From an uncultured Senegalimassilia sp. (GTDB taxonomy: Bacteria; Actinomycetota; Coriobacteriia; Coriobacteriales; Eggerthellaceae), in assembly GCF_934630535.1 (NCBI RefSeq), contig NZ_CAKTVU010000012.1, positions 1-57,576 of the forward strand: DNA of 57,576 nucleotides, in the 5' to 3' direction. The notes below the pieces were generated by a model that was given only the letters and a program-made list of their open reading frames with translations, was not told where the DNA came from and made no database searches. A program made the position numbers and the translations under genes. Below, one piece after another: positions 7,720 to 15,984 of the stretch. The first letter of the stretch is position 1; each line of letters begins with the position of its first letter.

Positions 7720-10569
7720 ATGATCGGCGTATTCGAAGGCATGGTGCGGCAGAACCCGCAGCGCACGTGCTTCACGTTTGTCGACAAGGAAGGGAACGTG
7801 GAAGCGTTCTCATATAGGGAAGCCCGCATGATGGCGGCGGGTCTGGCCAGCCTGTTGCGTCGAAGGGGCGTCGAGCCGGGCGATGCCGTGGTGGTCGATT
7901 TGCCGAACAACCCGGCCTTCGTCATCATGCTGCTTGCGGCAGCCTATGGCGGGTTCTCGCTCGTCACCATGAACACGCGTCTGACCGATGCCGAGAAGCA
8001 GGCGCGACTGCTCGACCTGCAGCGCTCCCGCGCCATGACCGTCGCCTACACCGTCGATACGGCGAATGCGGGTCGCCTGCTCCAAACCGTGGCCGACGAG
8101 GCCACCGGCACCGCCGAGACGGCTGCGCACGGTCGCGGCCATGCGCAGCGCACGGCCTTCGCGGCGCGCACCAACATCGCCACGGCCGAGGCCCGCACCA
8201 CCCGCGCGCTCGGCCGCGCGGGCCACGGGCGCCAGGCGGCGGCGCGCCGTCGCGAGGACGTCGCCCGGCAGGACGCGGTGGAAAGCGTCATCCATTTCGC
8301 CGAACGCGGCGCGCACGTGTTCGACCATGGCGCCGTGGCGGTGGTCATGTTCACGTCCGGCACCACCGGCCGCTCGAAGGCCGTGCCCCTGACCTGGGAC
8401 AACCTATGCAATTCGGCGGCGGTCTCGAACGCTGCGCTCAATCGCCGCGGCGAAGGGCTGTGGCAGGCGGCGCTTCCCCTGTACCATGTGGGCGGCCTGC
8501 AAATGGTGGTGCGCAGCTTCCTGAACGCGAACCCGTTCATCCTCTACGAGCGCTTCGATGCCCGCCGCGTGCTGGCCGATGCCGCCCGTCGCGGAGCCAC
8601 CCACATCTCGGTGGTCGACAAGATGCTGCAGGACATGCTGGCGGCGCCGAACGCCGATCAGCTGCGCCGCTACGTGTGCATCCTGCTGGGCGGCGGCCCG
8701 CTGAACGCGCAAACGCTCGGCAGCGCTTTGGCCGCCCGCGCCCGCGTATACGCCAGCTACGGCATGACCGAGACGTCAAGCAATATCGCGAACTCCCTGG
8801 TGACGCCCGGTTTCACGGGCGGCATGCAGCTGCTTTCCGGCTACGAGGCCCGCATCGTGGACGCCGGGCCCGACGGGTTCGGCCGTCTTGCCGTGCGAGG
8901 CCCCGGGCTGTTCTCCGGCTATCTGAACGCGCGCGCCGCCTATACGGCCGACGGGTTCTTCCTCACCGGCGACACGGCGGCCATCGCGCCCGATGGCAAG
9001 CTGTACGTGAAGGAGCGCACCGACGACATGTTCGTCTCGGGCGGGGAGAACGTCTACCCCGCCGAGATCCGCGAGAAGCTGCTGCGCGTGCCCGGCGTGG
9101 CCGACGCGTACATCTTCGGCGCGCCCGACGAGAAGTGGGGTCGCCGCCCCGTCGGCTTCATCGAGCGCGACGCGGCCTTCGACCCGAGCAAGTCCATGCC
9201 CGCACCCATCGTGTCAGGCGTCGCTGGAAAGCGCGGCCGCACCGTTTCCGACCGCATGTTCGCCCAAGAGGCGGCGCGCAGCGTGGCCTCCCAGCTGTCG
9301 CGCGTGTACCAGCCGAAGCACCTGTTCGTGCTGGACAGCTTCCCGCGCACGGGCATCGGCAAGGTGGATCGCTCGGCCTTGCGCAGCCTTTACGACCAGC
9401 GCATCGAGGTCAAGCGCGTGAACCTGTACCGTATCCGCCTGCCGTTCCGCAAACCCTTCGCCACGGCGAAGGGGACGCTGTCGTTCCGCGAATCGCTGCT
9501 GGTGGAAGTGGTGGACCATGCCGGGCGCACGGGCTTGGGCGAGTGCGCTGCCTTCCCCACCGACTGGTATCTTCCCGAAACGCTCGATCAGGACCTTCGC
9601 ATCCTGCAGGAGCAGCTCATACCCTTGGTGCTGAACACCGTGTTCCTGCACCCCTCCGAGGCCGATGGCCTGCTGGCGGCGTGCCCGGGCGCCGATGCGC
9701 TGCCCATGGCGCGCGGGGCCATCGAGCCGGCGCTGTGGGACCTGTACGGCAAGATCGTCGGCCAGCCGCTGTGGCGGCTCATCGGCGGGCAGGCGCCCGA
9801 AGACGGCCGGCCCGCCTCAACGTCGGCGGGCGCCGCAGTGCCCGTAGGCTCGGTTTCCGACACGCTGGCGGCCGTGCAGCGTTGCGTGGACGATGGATAC
9901 ACGCGCGTGAAGCTGAAGGTGACGCCGGGCACTGCGCCGTTTTGCGTGCAAGCGGTGCGCGAGGCGTTCCCCGACTTGGTCATATCGCTTGACGCGAACC
10001 AAAGCTTCACCGAGCGGGACCTCGACGTGCTGCGCGGGTTCGATGCGCTGGGCATCGCCTGGATCGAGGAGCCCCTCGACCCGCGGCGCGCGCCGGCAAA
10101 CGGCCCGCACGACCTGTTCGCGCGCCTGGCCCAGCTGCAGCGCCGCATCCAAACGCCGGTGTGCCTGGACGAATCCATCTTCACCGCAAGCGATCTGGCG
10201 AAGGCGCTCAAGCACCAGGAGTTGAAGTGCTTTGCGCTCAAGATCGGGAAATTCGGCGGCATCCAGCCTGCGCTGCAGTTCGTCCGCATGGCGAACGCGC
10301 GCGGCATGAGCGTGTGGATGGGCGGCATGTACGATACCGGCATCTCGCGGCGCGTCCATTCCGCGTTCCAGATGCTGCCCGGCGTGATCGACGCGGGCGA
10401 CGTCGGCGCCACCTCGCGCTATTTTGACGTCGATGTCACCGATCCGCCCTACACGGTGGAGCGCGGGACGGTCACGCTCGAACGTCGAGGTCACGAGCAT
10501 GGTCTGGGCTGCGCGCTCGATCGGTCCGCCTTGTCGCGCGTGCTCATCGACCAGCAAACCTACGAATAA
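7720..10569 (+). CDS. menE/menC: MenE-MenC fusion: OSB-CoA ligase plus OSB synthase
   Basis: One 949-residue polypeptide carries two consecutive menaquinone activities. Residues 1 to about 560 are an ANL-family acyl-CoA ligase (MenE): TSGTTGRSKAVPLTW, YGMTETSSN, LTGDTAAI, KERTDDMFVSGGENVYPAEI and the catalytic-lysine segment PRTGIGKVDRSALR. From about residue 563 (VNLYRIRLPFRKPFATAKG) it becomes an enolase-superfamily o-succinylbenzoate synthase (MenC), with RVKLKV (KxK), SLDANQSF, WIEEPLD, CLDES and ALKIGKFGGI supplying acid/base and metal ligands. An Ala/Arg-rich, low-complexity stretch interrupts the ligase near residues 125-190. The frame is continuous through the join. Domain order is reverse to the pathway order, since MenC acts first. 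Confidence 0.95.
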   Translation: MIGVFEGMVRQNPQRTCFTFVDKEGNVEAFSYREARMMAAGLASLLRRRGVEPGDAVVVDLPNNPAFVIMLLAAAYGGFSLVTMNTRLTDAEKQARLLDLQRSRAMTVAYTVDTANAGRLLQTVADEATGTAETAAHGRGHAQRTAFAARTNIATAEARTTRALGRAGHGRQAAARRREDVARQDAVESVIHFAERGAHVFDHGAVAVVMFTSGTTGRSKAVPLTWDNLCNSAAVSNAALNRRGEGLWQAALPLYHVGGLQMVVRSFLNANPFILYERFDARRVLADAARRGATHISVVDKMLQDMLAAPNADQLRRYVCILLGGGPLNAQTLGSALAARARVYASYGMTETSSNIANSLVTPGFTGGMQLLSGYEARIVDAGPDGFGRLAVRGPGLFSGYLNARAAYTADGFFLTGDTAAIAPDGKLYVKERTDDMFVSGGENVYPAEIREKLLRVPGVADAYIFGAPDEKWGRRPVGFIERDAAFDPSKSMPAPIVSGVAGKRGRTVSDRMFAQEAARSVASQLSRVYQPKHLFVLDSFPRTGIGKVDRSALRSLYDQRIEVKRVNLYRIRLPFRKPFATAKGTLSFRESLLVEVVDHAGRTGLGECAAFPTDWYLPETLDQDLRILQEQLIPLVLNTVFLHPSEADGLLAACPGADALPMARGAIEPALWDLYGKIVGQPLWRLIGGQAPEDGRPASTSAGAAVPVGSVSDTLAAVQRCVDDGYTRVKLKVTPGTAPFCVQAVREAFPDLVISLDANQSFTERDLDVLRGFDALGIAWIEEPLDPRRAPANGPHDLFARLAQLQRRIQTPVCLDESIFTASDLAKALKHQELKCFALKIGKFGGIQPALQFVRMANARGMSVWMGGMYDTGISRRVHSAFQMLPGVIDAGDVGATSRYFDVDVTDPPYTVERGTVTLERRGHEHGLGCALDRSALSRVLIDQQTYE

Positions 10570-10572
10570 CCT

Positions 10573-10591
10573 GCGCCGCTCCCGGCGGCGC
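10573..10591 (+). terminator. Hairpin after the menE-menC gene
   Basis: GCGCCGC and GCGGCGC form a 7-base stem with a 5-base loop four bases after the stop codon. There is no T-run, so termination is uncertain. Confidence 0.3.
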
Positions 10592-10802
10592 TATAGCGGC
10601 TCGAGGCGGCATCGCGTTCTCGGGTTGCCGCGATTCCGGCGTCCGGCATCGCCTTCCGTATAAGCTGCCGCTTTGACGTGCGCGGCTTCCGTGATGCCGC
10701 CCGGCTTCGCGCTCCGTCCCGTCGTGTGAATCGCATCACGCAAAACCGCGCATACACCCGAGGCATTATTCATTTGCATCGGAAAATATCCCATACGAAT
10801 CC

Positions 10803-10834
10803 TTTACAAAGCCATGTGTGGGGTATAGTGAAAC
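10803..10834 (+). promoter_or_regulatory. Candidate promoter for the APC antiporter
   Basis: TTTACA and TATAGT, 15-16 bases apart, lie about 35 bases before the ATG at 10864. The region is AT-richer than its surroundings. Confidence 0.4.
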
Positions 10835-10863
10835 GGACTGTTTTTTCCGATGAGGAGGGTTTG

Positions 10864-12384
10864 ATGAACAACGCTAACGAAGCGGCAGGCGCTTCTATGG
10901 CCGCTTCCGGCACGGTGGCAACCGGGTCCGGCGCGCTGCATGATATGGAACATCACGGCAAGCTGGGCATCTTCCGTCTAGTAGCGTCGGTCATCACGCT
11001 GATCCTCGGCGCCGGAGTGTTCACGCTGTCCGGCGACCAGGCCGCCCATGGCGCCAGCGGCGCCGCCATCCTCACGGCTTGGGGCATCTCGGCGGTGGGC
11101 GTGCTGTGCCTGGTTATGACGTTTTTCGCGTTGTCGCGCCTTAAGCCCCAGCTCAAGGGTGGCATCTACAGCTATGCGGCCGCCGGCTTCGGCGACTTTT
11201 TGGGCTTCAACAGCGCTTGGGGCTACTGGATATCGGCCATCCTGTGCACCGTCAGCTTCTCCGCGCTCCTGTGCGGCGCCTTATCCTACTTCTTCCCCGT
11301 CTTCGGCGCGGGCAACAACTTGCCGTCCGTCATCGTGGCCAGCTGCATCATCTGGTTCTACGCGTTTCTGGTCAGCCGCGGCGTGAAGGAGGCTGCGGGC
11401 GTCAACCTGATCATCACCATCAGCAAGTTCGTCCCCATCTTCGTCGCGCTCACCGCCATCATCTTCTTCCAGAAGTTCGATGTGAACATCTTCATGGAGA
11501 ACATGGCGCACGGCTCGATGGAAGGTATGACGTTCTTCGAGCAGGTCAGCGGCACCATGATGGTCACCATCTGGGTGTTCCTCGGCATCGAGGGCGCCGT
11601 GGCCATCTCCGGCCGCGCCAAGAAGGATAGCGACGTCGGCAAGGCCACCGTCATCGCCTTCGTCTGCGTGCTCACCATCTACCTGCTGGTCTCCACCCTG
11701 TCCATGGGCGTCATGCCGCTGTCCGAGCTGTCCGAGCTTTCCAACCCGGCGCTTGCCGGCGTCATGGAGCGCGCCGTGGGCCCGTGGGGCGCCACGCTCA
11801 TCAACGGCGGCGTGGTGCTGTCCCTGGTGGGCGCCATGCTCGGCTACACCGTGCTCTCCGCCGAGTGCCCCTACGAGGCGGCAGCCCAGGGCGGCTTCGT
11901 GAAGGCGTTCGCCCGCGTGAACAAGAAGGGCGCGCCCATCGTCACGCTGGTCGTCACGAACCTGGTCATCGAGGCGTTCCTCGTCATCATGCTGTTCTCG
12001 GACAGCACGTACCAGTTCTTCTATGCGCTGTCCGCCGGCATGATCTTGCTGCCGTACCTGCTTTCGGCGGCGTATTTCGCGAAGGTCGCCTTCACCGAGG
12101 CCGGCTCCTTCAAAGGCAAGCTGGGCGTTCCCGTGCCCGTTTGGCGCGTGTTCGCCATCCTCGGCGTCATCTATAGCGTGTTCCTTGCGTGGGCAAGCGG
12201 CGCCGTCGGCGTTACGCTCATGTCCATCCTGTATGCTCCTGGCATCTTGGTATATATCAAGGGTAAGAAGGAGCGTAGCCAACCGTTCTTGGACAACACC
12301 CGCGATCGCGTGGTGGCCGGGGTCATCATCATCGCGGCCATCGTGTCGATCGGCCTGCTGGTCACGGGAACGGTTTCCATTTAA
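10864..12384 (+). CDS. APC-superfamily amino acid/polyamine antiporter
   Basis: A 506-residue inner-membrane transporter with about 12-13 hydrophobic helices. The first helix contains ILGAGVFTLSGDQA, matching the Gly-rich unwound segment that binds the substrate amino group in APC transporters; WVFLGIEGAVAISGRAKK is typical of the basic amino acid/polyamine antiporter (ArcD-like) group. The start at 10864 has GAGGAGGGTTTG upstream; an in-frame TTG just before it is an alternative. The first 30 residues are a Gly/Ala/Ser-rich cytoplasmic tail. Substrate cannot be set from sequence; arginine/ornithine or lysine/cadaverine exchange are likely choices. It is followed 45 bases later by xpt. Confidence 0.85.
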   Translation: MNNANEAAGASMAASGTVATGSGALHDMEHHGKLGIFRLVASVITLILGAGVFTLSGDQAAHGASGAAILTAWGISAVGVLCLVMTFFALSRLKPQLKGGIYSYAAAGFGDFLGFNSAWGYWISAILCTVSFSALLCGALSYFFPVFGAGNNLPSVIVASCIIWFYAFLVSRGVKEAAGVNLIITISKFVPIFVALTAIIFFQKFDVNIFMENMAHGSMEGMTFFEQVSGTMMVTIWVFLGIEGAVAISGRAKKDSDVGKATVIAFVCVLTIYLLVSTLSMGVMPLSELSELSNPALAGVMERAVGPWGATLINGGVVLSLVGAMLGYTVLSAECPYEAAAQGGFVKAFARVNKKGAPIVTLVVTNLVIEAFLVIMLFSDSTYQFFYALSAGMILLPYLLSAAYFAKVAFTEAGSFKGKLGVPVPVWRVFAILGVIYSVFLAWASGAVGVTLMSILYAPGILVYIKGKKERSQPFLDNTRDRVVAGVIIIAAIVSIGLLVTGTVSI

Positions 12385-12429
12385 CGCAAGCCGCATGATA
12401 TAGATCGGAATCGGAAGAGGGACAAGACA

Positions 12430-13008
12430 GTGGAACTGCTTGAAGAGCGCATCAGGCGCGACGGTGTGGTGAAGTCGGAAGGCGTTCTGAAGGTTGACGG
12501 CTTTCTGAACCACCAGATGGACATCAACCTGTTCAACGAGATGGGCAAGGAGCTCAAGCGCCTGTTCGCCGACGCGCCCATCAACAAGATCCTCACCATC
12601 GAGGCGTCGGGCATCGGCATCGCCGCCGTGGTGGCGCAGCATTTCGACGTGCCGGTGGTGTTCGCGAAGAAAAGCCAGTCCATCAACCTTGACGGCGACG
12701 TGTACTCCACCAAGATCCAGTCGTTCACGCATCAGCGCATCTACGACGTCATCGTGTCGAAGAAGTTCCTGAGCGCCGACGACCACGTGCTGCTCATCGA
12801 CGACTTCCTGGCCAACGGCTGCGCCCTGAACGGCCTTATCGACCTGGTCGAGGAAGCGGGCGCCACGGTCGAGGGCATCGGCATCGCCGTGGAGAAGGGC
12901 TTCCAGCCCGGCGGCGACGACCTGCGCCGTCGCGGCTACCATTTGGAGTCGCTGGCCATCGTGCAGTCCATGAACCCCGAAACCGGTGAGATCGAATTCC
13001 GTCGATGA
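12430..13008 (+). CDS. xpt: Xanthine phosphoribosyltransferase
   Basis: Xpt salvages xanthine to XMP with PRPP in the cytoplasm. The 192-residue length and the motifs match the Bacillus-type family throughout: MELLEERIRRDG at the start, ILTIEASGIGIA, VVFAKKSQS, and the PRPP-binding loop VLLIDDFLANGCAL. The start is GTG, with GGAAGAGGG upstream; no ATG fits. The stop overlaps the start of a short purine-permease remnant, the position normally held by the permease gene pbuX. No purine riboswitch fits in the 45 bases upstream. Confidence 0.95.
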   Translation: MELLEERIRRDGVVKSEGVLKVDGFLNHQMDINLFNEMGKELKRLFADAPINKILTIEASGIGIAAVVAQHFDVPVVFAKKSQSINLDGDVYSTKIQSFTHQRIYDVIVSKKFLSADDHVLLIDDFLANGCALNGLIDLVEEAGATVEGIGIAVEKGFQPGGDDLRRRGYHLESLAIVQSMNPETGEIEFRR

Positions 13009-13196
13009 ACATGCGCATGAAGCCCTTCGACCACGACGAGCTGCTCAAGCTTGACGGCGATGTCCCGTTCGTCCGTTCCGTGCCGTACGGCATCCAGCAT
13101 ATCCTGGCCATGTTCGTGGCGAACCTGGTGCTGCCCCGGGATATGGAGGTCAAGGTCGCGGCTTCCCCAGAACCGCAGGACGGCTCCGAAAAGTAA
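13005..13196 (+). pseudogene. Deleted xanthine/uracil permease remnant (pbuX-like)
   Basis: A 63-codon frame starts in ATGA overlap with the xpt stop, exactly where a nucleobase:cation symporter gene is expected. Residues 18-42 (FVRSVPYGIQHILAMFVANL) match the first transmembrane helix of that family. After this the sequence jumps to LVLPRDMEVKV, resembling the end of such permeases, where a final helix leads to LNLxLP. The simplest reading is an in-frame internal deletion removing about 12 helices, perhaps through short homology at the repeated NLV. A functional one-helix peptide is possible but has no support beyond the open frame. Confidence 0.7.
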
Positions 13197-13295
13197 CGGT
13201 TCCGTAAAACGCGGCCTAACTTTTGGATATAGCGTAAAGGAACCCCGTGTATGCGTGTTCGCATGCCACAATAGAAGAGCTACGTGATTAGCAAG

Positions 13296-13345
13296 CCTCC
13301 GGCGCGCCGGAGGGCTGGGAGGCGGGCCAAGTGCCCGCTTCTTTG
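13296..13345 (+). terminator. Tandem hairpins between xpt locus and the CNNM gene
   Basis: A perfect 18-base palindrome, CCTCCGGCGCGCCGGAGG (13296-13313), is followed by GCGGGC-caagt-GCCCGC (13322-13338) and TTCTTTG. The second hairpin resembles a terminator. GCCTCC of the first could instead pair with GGGAGGC between them, so the two folds may be mutually exclusive. It lies 30-80 bases before the ATG at 13377. Confidence 0.5.
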
Positions 13346-13376
13346 ATATGCACCCAACATAAGGAGACCCGCTTTT

Positions 13377-14699
13377 ATGCACATAGGCTTAAGCCTGATT
13401 CTTGTCGTTTTGTTCCTGGCTATGAACGCGTTTTTCGTTATCGCCGAATTCGCTTTGGTGCGCGTTCGAAAGTCCCAGCTCGAGCTGGCCGTCGAGCAAG
13501 GCAAGAAGGGTGCGAAAAGCGCCATGCACATTGCCGAGAACGTCAACCAGTACCTGTCCGCCTGTCAGCTGGGCATCACGTTGGCGTCGCTGGCATTGGG
13601 CTGGTTGGGCGAGCCCGCGTTCTCCGCGCTCATCCGCCCGCTGTTCGAGATGCTGCACCTGCCCGAGGCGCTGATCAGCGTGGTGGCCGTGGCCATCGGC
13701 TACTTCGTCATGACCACGCTGCACGTCGTGGTGGGCGAGCTCATCCCCAAGTCGTTCGCTATTTTCGCCACCGAGCGCTACGCGCTGTTCACGGCCGGCC
13801 CGCTCATGGCGTTCTATAGGGTCACCTATCCCGTCATGATCCTGTTCAACGGCATCACCAACGGCGTGGTGCGTCTGACGGGCCATGACCCGGCCAACGA
13901 GCGCGAGGTGTACACGGGCGACGAGATCAAGCTGCTCATCGACGAGTCCACGGAAAGCGGCCTGATCGACCCCGAGCAGAACGAGTTCGTGGACAACATC
14001 TTCGACTTGGGCGATAAGGACGCCGAGGCCATCATGACCCCGCGAACCGACTTGGTGTGCATCGACCTTGAGGACTCCCTGGAGGAGAACATGGCGCTGG
14101 TCACGCGCTACAAGTACACGCGCTACCCCGTGTGCCGCGAGACCAAGGACCGCATCGTGGGCTTCGTGCATGTGAAGGACCTGTACCTGATGCAGAAGGG
14201 CTCCACCATCGATGACCTGCCCGTGCGCACCATCGAGGCGGTGCCCGAGAGCATCCCTGTGGCGAAGCTGCTGCAGGTTCTGCAGGAAGGCGCCACGAAG
14301 ATCGCTGTGGTGGTCGACGAGCACGGCGGCACGGCGGGCATCGTCACCATGACCGACATCATGGAGCAGATCGTGGGTCACGTCGACGACGAGTACCGCC
14401 ACGCCGACAGCGAGTTGGTGAAGAAGCTCACCGACGACACCATGATGATCGACGGCGGCATGGCCGTGGGCGACTTCGTGGAGCTCATCGGCTTCGTGCC
14501 CGAGGACGCCGAGGACTGCGAGACGCTCGGTGGCCTGATCATGGACGTGCTCGACCGCATCCCCTCCGAGGGCGAAAGCCTGACGCTCGAGGGCAAGGAG
14601 GTCACGGCGAAGCTGACGGTGGTGCGCATGGACCGCCATCGCATCGACCGCGTGAAGCTGGTGCTCACCCCGAAGCCCAAGCAAGAAGTAGACGAATAG
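13377..14699 (+). CDS. CNNM/DUF21-CBS-CorC membrane protein (hemolysin family)
   Basis: A 440-residue inner-membrane protein. Domains: DUF21/CNNM transmembrane region (residues 1 to about 195, beginning SLILVVLFLAMNAFFVIAEFA), a CBS pair (about 210-335, with EAIMTPRTDLVCID and VVVDEHGGTAGIVTMTDI), and a C-terminal CorC/HlyC small domain (about 350-435). This family has been linked to magnesium or other divalent-cation export and to stress resistance; hemolysin is a historical label. TAAGGAGACC precedes the start. A strong terminator follows directly, so it is probably monocistronic. Confidence 0.9.
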   Translation: MHIGLSLILVVLFLAMNAFFVIAEFALVRVRKSQLELAVEQGKKGAKSAMHIAENVNQYLSACQLGITLASLALGWLGEPAFSALIRPLFEMLHLPEALISVVAVAIGYFVMTTLHVVVGELIPKSFAIFATERYALFTAGPLMAFYRVTYPVMILFNGITNGVVRLTGHDPANEREVYTGDEIKLLIDESTESGLIDPEQNEFVDNIFDLGDKDAEAIMTPRTDLVCIDLEDSLEENMALVTRYKYTRYPVCRETKDRIVGFVHVKDLYLMQKGSTIDDLPVRTIEAVPESIPVAKLLQVLQEGATKIAVVVDEHGGTAGIVTMTDIMEQIVGHVDDEYRHADSELVKKLTDDTMMIDGGMAVGDFVELIGFVPEDAEDCETLGGLIMDVLDRIPSEGESLTLEGKEVTAKLTVVRMDRHRIDRVKLVLTPKPKQEVDE

Positions 14700-14701
14700 C
14701 G

Positions 14702-14733
14702 CGAAGGCCTCCCAACCGGGAGGCCTTCGTTTT
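14702..14733 (+). terminator. Strong rho-independent terminator
   Basis: A 12-base perfect stem, CGAAGGCCTCCC and GGGAGGCCTTCG, with an AACC loop is followed by TTTT. It closes the CNNM transcript in front of the convergent amidohydrolase gene. Confidence 0.92.
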
Positions 14734-14760
14734 GCTGTGCGTTCGCGAGTTCGGGCGCTG

Positions 14761-15567
14761 CTACTCGACCTTCACGCCGGAGAAACGCTCGGCGTTGTGC
14801 CACAAGATGTTCTCCAGCTCGTCGCCGGTGAAGCCGGCGGTGGCGAGCGTATGGAACTCCTCGGCGGGGTCCCACATGGGGAAATCGCTGCCGAACATGA
14901 TGCGGTCGGTGCCCCACATGCGCGCGAGCTCCACCGTGCGGCGCTGTCCCAGGAAGAACTGCGAGCTGGACTCGTCGAGGAACACGCGGTCGTTCATGGC
15001 AACCTCGTGCAGGATGTCATAGCCCACATCGAAACGCGACCAGCAGCCGAAGTGCGCGGCGTCAACCACCAGATCGGGAAACGTGCGCAGGATGTTCACC
15101 AGGCGGCGCGGGTGCGAGTAGTCGTAGCGGTAGTCGCCCGTATGGATGACCACGGGAAGCCCCAGCTGCTCGCAGATGGCATACACCTCCATGAGCTTCG
15201 GGTCGTCCATGTTCACCTTTTGCGTGTCGGGATGGAGCTTCACGCCGTGCAGGCCCAGCTCAACGGCGCGCTGCAGCTCGGCTGCCGGGTCCTCGAAGTC
15301 CTGCTGCATGGTGGCGAAGCCGATGAACTCGGGGTGCTCTTGGCATTGCTGCGCGATGAAGTCGTTGATGGCGGTGACGGCGTGCGGGGTGGTTGCCACC
15401 GAATGCACGAGGAAGTGCGTGATGGGTGCGCGGTCCTTCGCCGAAAGCAAGCCATCGGCCGTGCCGTCGCCGAACATGTCCACGCTATAGAAGTCGCCAA
15501 CGGCATCAACGGCCTTCGAGGCGATCTTGTCGGGGTAGATATGCGCATGCGCATCGATAATGGCCAT
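14761..15567 (-). CDS. Amidohydrolase-2 family metal-dependent hydrolase or decarboxylase
   Basis: A 268-residue TIM-barrel protein of the amidohydrolase_2 family. Metal-binding features are IDAHAHIYPDK (HxH) at the N-terminus, KLHPDTQ, the histidine in VVIHTGDYRYD, and GSDFPMWDP with the final Asp. The family includes aromatic decarboxylases (ACMSD-like) and lactone hydrolases, and the substrate cannot be read from sequence. The start at 15567 follows AAGGAGTTGCAAT on its strand; 32 upstream in-frame codons have no comparable site. It is convergent with the CNNM gene and not in an operon. Confidence 0.85.
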   Translation of the reverse strand: MAIIDAHAHIYPDKIASKAVDAVGDFYSVDMFGDGTADGLLSAKDRAPITHFLVHSVATTPHAVTAINDFIAQQCQEHPEFIGFATMQQDFEDPAAELQRAVELGLHGVKLHPDTQKVNMDDPKLMEVYAICEQLGLPVVIHTGDYRYDYSHPRRLVNILRTFPDLVVDAAHFGCWSRFDVGYDILHEVAMNDRVFLDESSSQFFLGQRRTVELARMWGTDRIMFGSDFPMWDPAEEFHTLATAGFTGDELENILWHNAERFSGVKVE

Positions 15568-15716
15568 ATTGCAACTCCTTGTTTCGACAGTTTCCCCGAT
15601 TGTACGGCAGCGCGCAGGTGGGTTCGCCGGGCATTTCGGGAAATCTGCCGGTATCGCAATCATGCTTTGGCTACCGGTCTGCTGCGCATCATGCGGACGC
15701 TGTCATACGAGTAGAT
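15568..15716. other. Upstream region of the amidohydrolase gene
   Basis: No gene is visible. On the minus strand GTACAATCGG could be a -10 box about 35 bases before the start, without a clear -35. The palindromic repeat element follows at 15717. Confidence 0.4.
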
Positions 15717-15878
15717 CTTCTGGGCGGTTTTGCAGAAAAAAGGGTCGGATTTGCCCGTCCCTCCCGGACTTCTGGGCGGTTTGAAGGGGCTGTTTTGCTT
15801 CGCCGAAGGTAAAACCCCAGGTCACAATCATGCTGAAAACCAAATTACCTCGAAATCGCCTGCAAAACCGCCCAGAAG
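15717..15878. repeat. Intergenic element A with 19-bp terminal inverted repeats
   Basis: CTTCTGGGCGGTTTTGCAG at 15717-15735 recurs as an exact reverse complement at 15860-15878. A third, direct copy of the core CTTCTGGGCGGTTT sits inside at 15769-15782. No convincing gene overlaps it. The same layout, including an internal AAACCC-AGGTCA block, recurs as element B near 29101, so this is a dispersed family in this genome. Confidence 0.88.
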
Positions 15879-15908
15879 TTTGGAAGGTGCAGCCTCGAAA
15901 CGCGCGCA

Positions 15909-15934
15909 GGGGGCGCGGCTGGTGCCGCGCCCCC
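15909..15934 (-). terminator. GC-rich hairpin after the helicase-like gene
   Basis: GGGGGCGCGGC-tggt-GCCGCGCCCCC is an 11-base perfect stem, about 50 bases beyond the stop of the minus-strand helicase-like gene. Only a short GTTTCG follows on that strand. Confidence 0.5.
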
Positions 15935-15984
15935 CGCGCTTGCGGGTTGCGATCCACGCGAACCCGCTCATATCCGATTGCGGC

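Noticed and set aside
13197..13376. Known riboswitch upstream of the CNNM gene
   Set aside because: Hairpins are present but I could not match any riboswitch consensus; left as a possible attenuator.
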